A stretch of DNA of 39,919 nt from positions 1-39,919 of the IMG/VR virus record IMGVR_UViG_3300025646_003104; one strand, written 5' to 3'. A program made the position numbers and the translations under genes. The notes beneath the pieces are model-generated. The model did not search any database. It worked only from the letters and a program-made list of their open reading frames with translations, and had not been told where the DNA came from. This stretch comes from a virus. Positions 9,701 to 24,700 of this stretch are shown one piece after another (position 1 is the first letter of the stretch; every line of letters begins with the position of its first letter).

Positions 9701-12700
9701 TACCAAGTGTTTGAACTAGAATATCAAGAAGCGACCGTACCTCAATTTACGTGTGATGTTGCGGTTATTCCTGAATCAGAAAGCGCATCATGGCCAAGAA
9801 TTCAAGTATACGTTAACAATCAATTCGTATTACCTTCACAGTATACAGTAACTTCAACTGCTAATTCAACAGTTGTAACATTAAGTGATGAAGCATCGCC
9901 TGTAGGTGATCAACCCATTCAAATCTTGTTATTAAGTAACCAAGTAAGCAAGACTGCTTATTATGATATTCCTATCAACTTAAATAACAACCCATTTAAT
10001 GAAGACTTGACACAAGTTAACATCGGTGATATCAGATCACAGTATCAAAACATTTTTGTTAATACTCCTGATATCACGGGTACTATTTTTGGCTCAAACA
10101 ACTTTAGAGATTTAGGTAATCTTGTTCCTTACGGTACAAAGATTATTCAAAACTCTGCGTCACTAGTACTGCCCGGCGTATTTTTACGTAAGTCCGAGCA
10201 TAACATTTTTGATGCTTTACAATATAACAGTCATCAATATGTTCAATTCAAACAAATACTAGTTAACACTGTTAATAACATTGATTGGGAACAACGTTTT
10301 AGTGCTTCTTATATCTTAGATAAAGCATTAGAACAGATTAGTGCTAATAAAACAGAAGGAGAATCATTCTTCTGGAGCGATATGTTACCTTCACAGGCGC
10401 CATATAGATCAAATTCATATACGTTTGCTAATGCGCTCCAAGAATCTGTATATCCGTTAACACAAATATACAATTTTGATACTGCAAATTATACAGGTGT
10501 ATTAGTTTATCTTACCCGTGTTGTCGCCGGAGTTCAAGTTACAACTCAATTAGTAAAAGATAGAGATTATGTTGTATCAACAACCTCACCCTCACTAAGT
10601 GTAACAGTCGGTCTACAACCAAATGACATAATCACAATTAAAGAATATAATCAAACATACGGATCGTATGTTCCTAACACTCCAACTAAGTTAGGCATGT
10701 ATCCAAGTTTTGTTCCTGAAGTAGTTCTAGATCCAAACTATTCTACTCCAACTTATATGTTGAGAGGACACGACGGGTCTTATACTTCATTGTATGGTGA
10801 CTATTCGCCAGAGTATGGTTTGATTGATTTCAGAGATCAAGCATTACTTGAATTTGAAACAAGAATCTATAACAACTTAAAACTTTCTACTGAAGTTCCT
10901 ATCAATGCTTATGAAGTATTACCCGGCTTCTTTAGAGAAGGTACATATTCAAATGAAGATTACCTAAGAATCTATTCACCATACTTCTTGAACTGGGCAG
11001 GTCAAAATAGAATTAACTACAAGACTCAGCAAGGTTATACTTCAACTAATGAGTTTGTTTATAACTATACAGGATCAGGAAATAAATTAACGAACACGCC
11101 TATCTATCAAGGTTACTGGAGAGGCATATCTGAATTCTTCTATGGTTCTTTACAACCAAACATTGCACCTTGGGAAATGCTAGGTTTTGCAGAAGAACCA
11201 AGTTGGTGGCAAGATCGTTATGGTCCCGCACCTTACACTAGCACTAACGATATCTTGTGGGGAGATATTGAGGCAGGTATTATTTGGAATAACGGAGACC
11301 CCATCACAGTTGATCTGTTAAAGAGACCTGGCTTAAGCAAAATCTTACCAGTAGATGCACAGGGCAATCTAAAATCGCCCCTACAGGCAATCGTAGGTCA
11401 ATATACTTCTAATACATTTAAACGTGAATGGAAAGTTGGAGACATCGCTCCTGCTGAACTAGCTTACCGTAGAAGTTCTTCATATCCGTTCGACCTTATG
11501 AAGATTTTTGCTCTTACTAGACCAGCAGAATTCTTTAACTTATCGGTAGACTTAGACAATTACAAATATAATACAGAATTCAATCAATACCTAGTTAACA
11601 ATAGATCACATTTGATTATTAATGATATCGAAGTATATGGTAACGGAACTGCAAAAACAAGTTACCTGAACTGGATCGTTGATTTCGAAAAACAACAAGG
11701 GGTAGATGCAACTACTTCAATCACTGGACTTCTAGACAATCTGGATGTGCGTTTGATTTATCGTCTAGCAGGTTATAGTGATAAAACATTCTTGAAATTC
11801 TTTGTTGAGAAAGGAACACCTAACTCAAACAATGCATCATTACTAATTCCAGACGAAAGCTACGCATTATTATTACATGATAACCAGCCGATGGATACTA
11901 TCAAGTTCTCGGCTGTGGTACTCCAGCTTACAGCAGATGGTTGGAGAGTATATGGTAACTCACAAAGCCAAGCATATTTTACAGTAGATACACCAATCAA
12001 TAACGGTGTCAACACTACTATAACAGTTGACGATGCTTCTGTCAAGCTACCTTTGAACTATACAAGTACCGAAACAGAAGAACGCCTAATACCATATGGT
12101 ACGCAGTTCTATTCTACATTAGAAGTAGCAACATTCTTGATGGGCTACGGACATTGGTTAGAACGTAAAGGTATGGTGTTCGATAATATCGAATACGGTA
12201 TGGAAATCAACTGGGAAGTAATGGTAAAAGAATTCTTATTCTGGGCACAAACAGGATGGGAAAATGGTGCTATCTTGACTCTAAACCCAGCGGCACAGAA
12301 TTTGAAAGTGTTCAAAGAAAGCGAGATCGTCCAGCCGTTAACAATTCAGCAAAACAATTTTATTTTGAACCAAAACTTATATCCTATCGCTTTAGGGGAT
12401 TTAGCAATCTCTCGTTTAGATACAGAATTTAATGTTAAAACTCTAAACAGCGGCGATACTATGGCTTATACTCAATTCAATTTGAGTAACTTTGAGCATG
12501 GTGTAGTATTTGATAATACTACGTTGTTCAATGATATCATTTATAACTTGATCACAGGATTGCGTCAAAACAGAATTTTCTTACGTGGTACAAAAACAGC
12601 AGAGTGGAACGGTACTGTATTTGCTTCAGGATTTATCTTAAATCAAGATAATATTCAAGAGTGGAACGTTGGTACAAAATATACAAAAGGTATGATTGTT

Positions 12701-15700
12701 ACTTACAAGAACAAGTACTGGACTGCTATAAAAGTTATCGAACCAAGTGCTACATTCAGAGAACTTGATTGGGTTGTAACTGATTACGATGAAATTCAAA
12801 AAGGCTTGCTACCCAACTCATCAACACGATGCTATGAACAGACTCTATATTACAATGACAATGTAGCAAACTTAGAAAAAGATGCTGATCAGTTATCATT
12901 CTCATTGATTGGTTATAGACCAAGAGATTACTTAGCACTAGTAGACTTAACTGACATTACTCAAGTAAACGTTTACAAAAACATGATTAAAAACAAAGGT
13001 ACACCGAATGCTGTATCTGCGTTCAAAGGTGCTAACTTACCGCAAGGCGGCATCGATTATGACGTATACGAAAACTGGGCTATCTTGTCTGGTCAGTTTG
13101 GTGGTACATTAAATGGCAACTTTGTTGATTTTAGAATCAATGAAGCACTGTTGACAGGCAACCCAGCTATTGTTAGTTTAACTAACGGCACTCCAACTCC
13201 GGGCGCACAGCAAGAAGTTCCAACATACGGTTTATTCAACTATGCTAGACCCATCAGTGATCCTAATGTACTGATGACTACCGACAGCGAACCTACTACT
13301 AAGTTGTACCCAACAGCAGGTTACGTTAATTATGATGATGTCAAGATGGCATCTTATTTCTATTCAGGTCTAGCGAATGCGATCAACAATAATGCAATAC
13401 GCATTCCTATCTCAGCATTTTATGTAAGAGATTATGTCTGGTTAGCAAACTTTAAAGAACGCTGGAGAGTGTATACTTGGAAACCTGTAGCCAGAGTCAT
13501 AGGGGCTACACCGTCTGGTTCCGAAACAGTTATCACATTCGATAAGCCACACGGTCTTAAAAAGTTAGATCCAATCTCATTGATTCAAGTTGACAACGAG
13601 ATCAATGGATATTACGTTGTCACTAGAGTCAATAGCATCACTGAAGTTAGTATTAATATAACAACAGAAAGAACATTCTCTCTTGATGGCAGTGGTCTAG
13701 GGTTGACGTTTATCGATCAGCGTGTTGCTAAACCCTCTGAGATCGAAACTCTCGACCTTAACGAAGCAGAATTTGTAAAAAACACTGTTTGGGTTGATGA
13801 AGGCTCTAACGGCGGTTGGACTGTTTATAGAAAATCTATTAACTATCAGCAACTAAAAGAACTTGATAGAGTAGACGGACAATCATTTGGTAGCGCAGTT
13901 GCATACACAGATCGTATGGGTTATCTGATTGGTGACGCTGATGCTGGTAAAGTATATCGTTACGGGTTCAACCCAGTTACACAAAACTATGAAGAAGATA
14001 CAGGAAGTTTATTAACTTCAGGTCCTTCTTTTGGTAGCAAGATCGCATACTCAGGAAACTTGTTTGTTATCTCTGAGCCAACAGGCACACCTAAGCTACA
14101 CATTTATACATTAAATGATACTATCTTAACAGATGATATCATTGACTATCAACCTGCTATCAGTGTTGCATCAGGCGTAGGAACAGACATTGCGATTTCT
14201 AAAGATCAAAATTGGATCTATGCTAGTGACCCTGCAAACGTAAGAGTTCTTGCATATCGTAGAGAAAGAATTCCTCTCAACGCCGGCTACTTTGTAACAG
14301 GTCAAACTTATCAGATCACCGAAGTTGGAACAACAGATTTTAAATTGATCGGTGCAGTAGACAATAAAGTTGGTATCATCTTTGTTGCTACAGGACCAGG
14401 TACAGGTACAGGTAGCGCAGATCAAATAACATACAACACTACACCTTATGTGATCGACGGTTCAGCAGACGGAGCTATATTAGCAGACAACTTTGGTTTC
14501 TCAGTATCAACGGATTACAATGGTGATACTATCGCTATCGGTGCGCCTAATTTTACAGGCCCCGGTGGATTAACAAATTACGGTAAAGGATGGATTTACT
14601 CTCGTTTAGTACAAAACGTAGAAGTTCAGTACACAAGCATTCCAGATTTGTATCAGCCGCTTGAGTTAGCATTTACTCCAACTGCTACTACAAGTAATGC
14701 AACTGCGGTGTCTTCAAACTACATCACGGTAGCATCTACTACAGGTATGAATGTTAACGATCCTGTAGTATTTGATGGAAGTGATTTTGGTGACAGCGGT
14801 ATCTCTCCGTACCAAGTATACTATATCGAAGATATCGTTGGTAGCACTTTCTCATTGAAATTATCACGTTCATCAACTACTGTGCTGGCACTAACAGATG
14901 ATCCTAGTATTACTATCACTGCTTACGTTCAGTCAGAACCTCTACTAGTATCAGTAAATGGTACTCCAGTAGACGATGACAATTACGCTTATGTTGGATC
15001 ACAGTTAAGATATTACACAACTGTACGTGCAGGTGATATTGTTACTATCAGTAGTAACGAATTCCAGTTATTACAAACCGTTGTATCTAACTCTACAGAT
15101 AGAGTAGGGGTGCAGTTGGGTTATGATAATGACATGATATCTTCTGCTAATGAAATCTTGTTTGGAGCACCCGGCGAGATCGTAGTTGATGGTAACTTTC
15201 AAGAAGACGGTGCAGTCTATAGATTTACAAATGGCGGTGCCAAGTATGGCACAATCATCGGCGCCAATGAATGTTTATTGACTGCTAATAGAAAGCTATT
15301 AATAAACGGTTTCTTAGTTCCATTAGCTAATGGTAGTAATGCCGCAACAGTAGCAAGTCAGATTAACGGCATAGGTATCACTAATGTTCAAGCAACAGCT
15401 ACGGATAACAAGCTAATCATCTCTGTTATTGATAAGAATTTGAGTCTTGTCAATGAAAGATTATTATTACAGTCACCAGAGACTGCTACATTTACTGACC
15501 TTGGTATTGAAGTTTATACTAATACGCAGGTATTGACTGCTCCTCATGCTCAAACAAGAACACTGTTTGGTAATACTATCAAGTTTAATGAATTCGACAG
15601 CGTTGTTATCTCAGCTCCTGCAGGTACAAGATTTGCAGGCACGACCTTTGATTTTACGGATGACGAAAACTTAGATAACGACACGGTATTCGATCAAAAC

Positions 15701-18700
15701 GCAACCAGATTTGTAGACCAATATCCAAATGCTGGGGCAGTATACATGTATGATTATCTAGCAAACTACAATGGTAGTATTGCTGATCCCGGTAAGTTTA
15801 TTTACGCACAATCATGTAACTCACTTGACAACAACTATGGCTTCCAGCCAATGTACGGAACTGCACTAGATTTTAGAAATAATCAAGTAGTGATCGGTAC
15901 ACCAGATTTGTCATTTGCTGATGTAGCGGGTCAGATTAATGTATACAGAAATCAGACAGGTGTAAAAGACTGGGCTGTATATAGAGAAAGTGCTCCGGTT
16001 GTTGACATCGAAAAGATTCAGAACTCACAGATATACAGCGCAGAAACTAATCAGACATTAATCAATTTAGATTACTTAGATCCTATGCAAAACAAAATGC
16101 TAGGGGTCATTAGACAAAATATAGATTATGTTGACAACATAGATCCTGCACGTTATAATGCAGACAGAAACAGAACAGTATCAGGTAAGGTATGGGGTAG
16201 CAGAAACGAAGGTAGACTATGGTTTGATACTTCTAATGTTCGCTGGTTAAACTATCATCAGAATGATGTAGTGTACAACAGTAAGTTCTGGGGTAGAGTA
16301 TTTCCAGGTTCTGACGTAGCGGTATATACTTGGGTAACAAGTAATGTACCTCCCGGTCAGTACGCAGGCCCTGGAACAGTTAGAAGCACTACACAGTTCT
16401 CAGTAGAAAGCACACTTAACGCATCTAACGTCTCAGTACCTCTGTACTCATTCTGGGTTCGTAATACTGATACTATCAATACAAAGATCGGTAAAACTAT
16501 TTCTGATATCAATTTACAAATCTATATCAGAAATCCAAGACAATCAGGTATCGCATACTTTGCGCCACTACTGCCAAACACTTTTGCTCTATATAACGCA
16601 GGTTCTTATATCAACGCAAATGATAGCGTGTTCCACGTAGGATTTGGTACAGGACAAAGTGATGATGTACCTCACCAAGAGTTTAGTCTGATCAGAACAG
16701 ATTATCCAGATGACTTCTTACCTGGATTACCTAAACTAGGTCCCCAAACACAAAACAACAGACCAGAAGGTTTGTATGATAGAATGCTAGACAGTCTTGC
16801 AGGTGTTGACGAAGCAGGTGCTGTAGTACCTAATCCGTTCTTACCAAAAGCAGTGCAGTCAGGCGTGTTAGCAAGACCAAGACAAAGTTTCTTCTTTGAT
16901 AGATTGACTGGTCTTAAAAATTTCTTACAGTACGCTAATGATATTTTAGCCCAGTTCCCGATTGCTGAAACAAGACGAGAAGCAACTTACTTGTTTGCAA
17001 CCGGGGAGTTCTACAATACTCCTGATTATTGGGAATATGTAAACTGGTGGTTGCCAACTAACAATCCTGAAAATCAGTATAACAATAACACTAAAGCATC
17101 GTTAAACGTCCCTGTTTACGCTGACTTAGCAAAACTTAATGTTGCTTTAAACACTCTAGTAAAAGTAACTGAAAACGGTGACGGTAAGTGGGAGATGTAT
17201 CGTTTTGATGGTGCAGGTGTTTGGACACGTGTTGGCCTAGAAAACGGTACTATTAAATTTAAGACTTATCTTTGGGATTATGCTGAAGGCAAGATTGGTT
17301 TCGGCGATAACTTCTTTGACACAAGTCCTTTCGATGAATATCCAAGTGAAGAAACACGATGGATCATAAGAGCATTGAACGAGCAGATTTACATCGATGA
17401 ATTAGTTGAGTATAGAAACAAGTCACTGATCATCCTGTTCCAATATATCGAAAGTGAGACAGACGAGTCACAAAATTACTTACCGTGGTTGAACAAGACT
17501 TCATTGATTGACGTGGCTCACACAATTAGAGAACTTTTACCAATCGAGAATTTCCAATCAGACAATCAAGATTTCTTAGAAGGTTATCTGAATGAAGTCA
17601 AGCCTTATCACGTGGTAATCAAAGATTTCTTATTCAAGTACACAGGTAGTGACGTTTATACGGGTGACGTTACAGACTTTGACTTGCCTGCACAATACAA
17701 CACTGCGATACAGCAATATGTAACACCTGAACTTGTGTATACAGGGGTGGACACTACCTCAGAATTCTCAGTAACAAGTCCAATTTGGTCTACACCTGAT
17801 TATAGTAATTGGTTTAATAACTACGGCGTAACTATCACTGGTCAAGATAATTATCAGATAACAACTTTAGCCAGCTACATTACGATCGGTTCTACGTTCT
17901 TGATAGTAGACAACGCTCAAGGTTTCCCAATCAATGGAACGATCACCATTGGTGACGAGCAAATCAGTTACGCATTTGTTGATCGTGCGCTCAACGTATT
18001 AGGTGGTTTGCAAAGAGGTATCAACGGTACTACTCCAGTAACACATATTCCTGGTGACGATATTTATATCGATCTACCTGCTGTATTACTATTAGACGGT
18101 GGTACAGGTTATACAGAGCCTCCGAAAGTAACAGCATATATCGATACTTTTATCTACCCAGAACCTAGAGTAGAAGCACAACTAGAAGCAGTAATGAGCG
18201 TAGACAGTGTTGTGTCAGTTAGAGTAATCGATCCAGGTGAAGGTTATGCAGTTCTTCCAGAGATCATTATCGATCCTGCACAACAAATCTTCTTTACTAA
18301 TGCAGAGATCAATTCTACATTACATACTATCAAACTGTTTGCTCCTAACTTAGCAACAGGTGATATAGTTAGATATCAATCAGATCCAACGGGAGCAACA
18401 ATCAATAGACTTGTTGACGGTAATTGGTATTACGTAAACGTATTAGAGACAGTACCTACATCTATCATCGCTCTATACCCAAGCTATAGAGATGCGGTTA
18501 GACAAGTAAACAGAATCGAATTCACTGCTGGTACTACAGATGGTAACTTTGTGCTAAATGTTGGTGCGAGAGCAACAGCAATTTCTAGCTCTTATCCCGT
18601 ACGTGAAAACAACACTACGATTAGATTTGACAGAACTACATTCAATTCACAAGTTACTGATTGGGAAGCAGGAGTGTTCTATGGTTCATTCTTTGCAGGA

Positions 18701-21700
18701 TCATATTTCAATAGCGAAAAGGTTGCATCATCTTCAATTGGATTAGAATCTACACAGCCCCCGATCGACAGTATTCTTGCTTCAGCACAAGGCGTAGTAT
18801 TTGAGATCAGTCAAGTAGAAAATGATCATCAAGTCACTTGGTCATCGTTTGTTCGTAGAGTTTCCGAAACAGTTGCGGCGAACGATGTTGTAAGATTGAA
18901 TCCTTACGATGAAAGCACTGGAGAATTAAACTCATCTGGTTCTACTATCGGTTTCTACGTAGGTATGCCAATCAAATTTACCGGTGCAGTGATTGGTGGC
19001 ATAGTAGCAGATCAAGTATATTACGTAGACAGTATTGTAAACATAACTGACTTTACTATTTCTGAGACAGCAGGTGGTAGCACGTTTGCGTTGTCAAATG
19101 CTACTGCAACATCAGCAGGAATGTCATGCTTAGTTGGTGAAGTAGTAGATACTGCGGTATTAACATTAAACTATCCAGGTATTATCACAGCGACCGCAAC
19201 TACAAAAGATATTAATACAGTAACTATTCCACAGTCTGTAATAGGTACAGGTGGTACAGATGGATTCTATATTGGTATTCCTCTGTTCTTTACAGGTGAT
19301 GTATTTGGCGGTATCATTGAAAATGATGTTTATTATGTAACTACTGTAGTAGATTCTGAGAATGTTACGATCTCTGCCGAGCCTGATCCATTAACAGCAA
19401 CAGTAAGTGCTACAACTTCAGGTACTAATATTGTTACAGTAGATGATACTACTGGATTTAGTGTCAATGATCCGATCATCTTTAACACTATGGTAGATGG
19501 ATCAAGTAACCCAATCAATAGTTATGGTGGAATCGATTCAGGTGCGTTGTATTATGTAAACGAAATCGTTTCGTTGACCGAACTAAAAATTTCTACTCAA
19601 GTAAACAATGTACCAGTTACACTAACAGATGTAACAACTGGTTCTGCACTATTAACTAACCAGAAAGATACATTAGATTTAACTAATGCTACCGGCACTA
19701 TGGCAATGAACGTGTCATTACCAGTATCACCAGGACAGATCAACGGACAGTTGTTCTCACTGTATGACACATCTGCATTCTATACTGACATCAATTCAGG
19801 TGTGTTGACTGATGCATTAGTTCGTACTGCTTATGCAACTATTGCAGGCGATGCTATCGAAGGTACTGATAACAGAATCGCATTGAGTATGCAAGACAAG
19901 GGCACTTACAACTTCTATGTAAATATGCCAGTAGTCTTTAACACAACACAAGGCGGTATCACTTCTGGTACAGTTTATTACGTAATAGAATTCTCTGATC
20001 CTGATGATCAATCAACGTTTATCGAAGTAGATTGCTCTGGCACATCTTCATCAACTAACCGAATTACTTGTTTAGATACTTCATCACTTTGGGTGAACAT
20101 GCCTATCATCTTCTCAGGTGTAGGCTTAGGTGGAATCGTAATCGGTACAGAATACTATATCAAAACTATAGATAGTGCAACTCAATTTACTATCACTGAT
20201 GTAGCAGGCGGAAGTGTTGTTTCATTAACAACCGACAACGGTCCGATGACTGGTACAGGTAACCCGTTCATCAAAGTTTCTACTACACCAGGTGGCTCTG
20301 CTGTAACGTTAACCGATACAAATACTGCAATGACTATGACTCAAACTCCTCAGACAACAGCAGAGTTTGACATTGGATTTATCTTAGGTGGATATAGAGC
20401 AGTCATTAGCAATGCTGGATCAGGTTATGCAGTAACTAACACTATTACTATTTCAGGAAATGAAGTAGGTGGCACATCACCTGCTAATGACGTTACATTG
20501 GTTGTCAATACTATCGACAGCAACGGTGCAATTACAAGTTTAATTATTGAAGGTGATCCAGAAGATACAGTATATCAATACTACTTCAAAGTTCGTACAC
20601 CGGACACCGTTGAAGTTTACAGTGATCCTAGAATGACAGTGCCAGTATCAGGCATCGACTTCCCATTCAACGGCTTCACAACAGCAAACGTAACAGATTG
20701 TACATCAGGAACTGATACTATCACATTAGATAGCGTTGCAGGCTTCAACGATAACGATGCTATCGTGTTCATGGGAACACTACCTAATAACTCTATCGAT
20801 GTAGAGATCGGTGAAACTTACTATATCATTGATATCGATACAATCACTAACGAGATTCAAGTATCAGATACGCCTAACGGCAGTGCAGTCAACGTAGTAA
20901 CTACACTTGCACTAACTAACTTGACTATAAGTAAAGCAGGTAGCTTTGCGTTCTTACCAGAACCCTTCTACTTTACACAGTCAATCGTCAAATACTTGAA
21001 TAGAGTTTATCGTTGTATCATTTCTAACAACGATACAGAATTCGTATTAGGTAAATGGGAAGAATTAGACTCAGGTGATCGTGTACTAAACGCATTAGAT
21101 AGAGTAGAGGGTTACTATCAACCAACTGCTAACATGCCTGGTTTCGACTTGACACAATTGTTTGAAGGTATCATCTATCCAAACTCAGTCTACTACGGTA
21201 ATGCGTTCGCACCAGAAGATCAGTTTACATTAGATACTGAGTTACAAGATCAGCCATTCTATCCAACAGGTGTTTCTATCACATCTATTCTTTGGAATGA
21301 TCAGTATTTCTTAAGCCCTGCTAACTTAGAAAATTACTCAGGTGTGATCAGAAGTGCTACAGGTCAATCTTGGAGCATCAATAAAGTTTCAAACGCACCT
21401 ATCAACGTAACAGACATCGTTGAAGGTAACGGCTTGTATGTGATGACATCAACAAACACTGCGACTCCAGTGTTTAGAAGCAACGATGGTGTTACTTGGA
21501 CTACTAACGGTTGGTTCACACCATATGATGCGCTGCCATACGACACAAATCCATATGACTCAACTGCACTTTCTATCGCAGCCATCTCGCTAAGAAGCGT
21601 AGATTATGGCAATGGATTCTTTGTAGCCGCAGGTCGTGGAATCGTACAAAGTTCAGACACTTATGTATGGACAGAAAGAAAAGCATATGATCCAGTATTT

Positions 21701-24700
21701 GACGTAACTCTATACGGTGTCAAATATTGCGTGACTTCGGGGTACACTGGTTTCGTAGCAGTAGGTAAAGGTAAGCGTTACGAATACTCATCAGGCGTAA
21801 CTGAGTTAGTAGATACTAACATTGTTGCGTACTCTTTTGATGACGAGGGTCAATTCTGGCAAGACGGCCCATCAGCTACCCCACTAGGTTTCTATGGTAT
21901 TGAGTCTGATGGCACTTACATGCTAGCAGTTGGTGAAGATGGTATCATCTATCAGTCAAACAACGGCGGTAACTGGGTAGGATTGCGTGAAGTTGGTTGT
22001 GTATCAGTTAACGAACCATTAGATATCTTAAACGTGATCTCAACTGAAGGTTTTGCATCAGGTGCTAGCGTATCAGTAACAGATTCATTTGCTGGTTTGA
22101 CAGCAGGTGACACTTATTATGTCGATGTCATCAGTTCAACACAGGTTAAACTGTACACTGATGCAGGATTGTCATCACTGGTAACACTAACTGCTGATAC
22201 GATTCCTTTACAAGCAAGATTGTATCATAAAGATCCTACATTACAACATACATTGTTAGATATCAAGTATGCTAACAGCATCTGGATGGCAGTGGGTGAA
22301 GATGGACAGATCCAAACTTCATCTGATAGAGTGAATTGGACGCAACAGACCTCAGGGACTGTGAAAACATTACGCGGTATCACGTTCAATCAAGATGAAT
22401 CGCTTTGGGTAGTTGTCGGAGACGACAATACTATCATTCAATCAGATGATGATGGTATTACTTGGACATCTTCATCCTTCTTTACTGTACAACAGCCAAT
22501 CTATGACGTACAAGGCGCTGAGTTCCCATACGGTTACGGTCCAGAAGAACTAGTTCCTGGTTTGATCAAAGACAACTTGACTATGACTGTAACAACACGT
22601 CCAGGAACTAACTGGGACGTTACACAATATTCACATACTGGATACAACGTAGCGTCTGTGGTACTGTATCCTCAAGAAGAATTCCAGACTGTATACAGTT
22701 TCGAAGAAATCTTACAGCATCCTGCGCAAATAAGTTTACAAGTTATCGATCCGGCAACTGAGTTGGGTACAGGTCTAGCAACTTCTGAATACACAGTAGA
22801 TTGGCCTAATAAGATAATCACGCTGGATAGTCCACTACAGTTCTCACCAATGCAAGCATTGAGAATCGATGTGTACGAAGTTGGTAACGGCAATCAATTA
22901 GTCAAAGCATGTAGCGATACTTACCCAATCAGAGAGATGGAAGAAACAGGGTTTGATGATATCTACTTGAACTGTAACTATAGTGCATCTATCTTCCAAG
23001 GTTCAGGTGTTATCAGAACAGGTTCACATTCTATCGAAGTAGAAGCGATTGCTACAGATGCTAACGGTGATACTATCACATTTGTAGACGTAAGTAACTT
23101 TGTTGCTAATGATCCAATCACATTCCAAGGTGTTGTGTTTGGTGGTATCGCAGACGAAACAACTTATTATGTGAAAACTATCTCTACAGCAACAAACTCT
23201 ATCACTGTATCTGAGACTTATAATACTTTAACAGGTCTAGCAGGTCCTACTAAAGCATTGACAACTGCAACAGGTTCAATGATTTGTAATATTCAAACAG
23301 GTACTGGCACTGTTTGGACAGATCCTGTTGTAAATCATAACGGTCAACGGTTAGTATTAGGTAAAACAAACACTATTAGCAGAACAAAAGCAAGTAACAA
23401 TGCTATTACAACTGGTACAACTGCTGGCTTGATTGTTGGAAGCAGAATAATCTTTGCCGCAAATATGTTTGGTAGCGATATTACTCCTAACCAATACTAC
23501 TATATCAATTCTATTGTAGATGGCAACGAGTTTACTATCTCTGAGACACTTGGTGGACCAACATTAACACTAAGTGACGCATCAGGTATCTCTAGTTATG
23601 TTACTAACGACTATGCTATCGGTATTCAGCCAAACGGTCAGCAAGCAAAACTTGTGTTAGCGGCGCCCGGCTCATACAACAATGAAGATGATTACTTTGT
23701 ATTCTCATTATTTGGTGAGACTGCTGGCACACAATATGGTTATACTTTACCTGAGATTGCAGAATTCACAGGTGACGGGTCAACATCATCATTCACACTA
23801 CCAAACTTCTGTGGTGATGACAACCCAACACATGCAATCGTAGAGATTGATGGCTTGCGTCAAACAATTTCTAGATATACAATAAACTCAGGATCGAATA
23901 CGATCTTGTTCAATTCACCACCTGCGAATGGAGCAAAGATTTCTGTATTAACTTATAACAACACAGAAAGACAATATTTTACATCGCAATATGGTATATC
24001 TGGTATCTCAGGTGGCGCATTCACCGCTATCACAGTAACAGATACAGTACACTCTGAAGTACCATATGATGCAGGTGATTACGATGCTACAAGTGCCGAG
24101 ACTCCTTATACTTCTGAAACAGTAGTAGCAGGATCATTCGTACCAGATGTAGTATATCAGATCAGCGATCTAGGAACAACTACAGATTGGAACGTGGTAG
24201 CAGGTACTTCAGGTATCACATATAATGTAGGTGACATATTTACAGCAGTTGATGCAGGATCCGGTGATGGTGAAGCAGATACCGTAATCAGCGCCCTTGA
24301 CGAATTATATGATTACTTAGTATGCACAGACACATCAACCCTAGTAGTTGATGAGCCTATCGTATTCTCATCACCTGCATTAGGTGGTTTGACTGGTGGG
24401 TTCACTTACTATGTACTTCAGATTATTAACTCAACAGTCTTTACAATCTCAACAACTCCTGGTGGTACTCCAGTAACGGTAACAGATGATACAGGTTCTA
24501 TGACAGGTACATCAAATGCTATTACTGTTGCACCGATTAGTAATATCTTGACAGAAATTAACAATCCACTAGCAGAGACTAGAGCAACTGCTACATCAAG
24601 CACTGGCAACGAAATTACTTTCAACAGCACAACTGGATTCATCGTAGATCAAACTGTAATCTTAAAAGGAACTGGATTCGGTAACTTAGTACCCGGAACT

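Larger units (their letters stand above)
13886..15960 (+). other. Seven-blade FG-GAP-like beta-propeller in the giant protein
   Basis: Seven blade-like units can be read, about residues 2385-3076. They start with FGSAVAYTDRMGYLIGDA, FGSKIAYSGNLFVISEP, GTDIAISKDQNWIYASDP, FGFSVSTDYNGDTIAIGAP, VGVQLGYDNDM with ILFGAP, FGNTIKFNEFDSVVISAP and YGTALDFRNNQVVIGTP. Each ends in a Y- or W-containing strand such as GKVYRYG, GAVYRF or GAVYMY. This is the layout of integrin-alpha-type FG-GAP propellers. Extra modules are inserted between blades 3 and 4 (a YQI module) and between 4 and 5 (a VNDPI module). Confidence 0.65.

Noticed and set aside
18930-20930. Repeated segments as a CRISPR-like or DNA-level repeat array
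   Set aside because: The repetition is at protein level; DNA copies are diverged and lie in an open frame without constant spacers.
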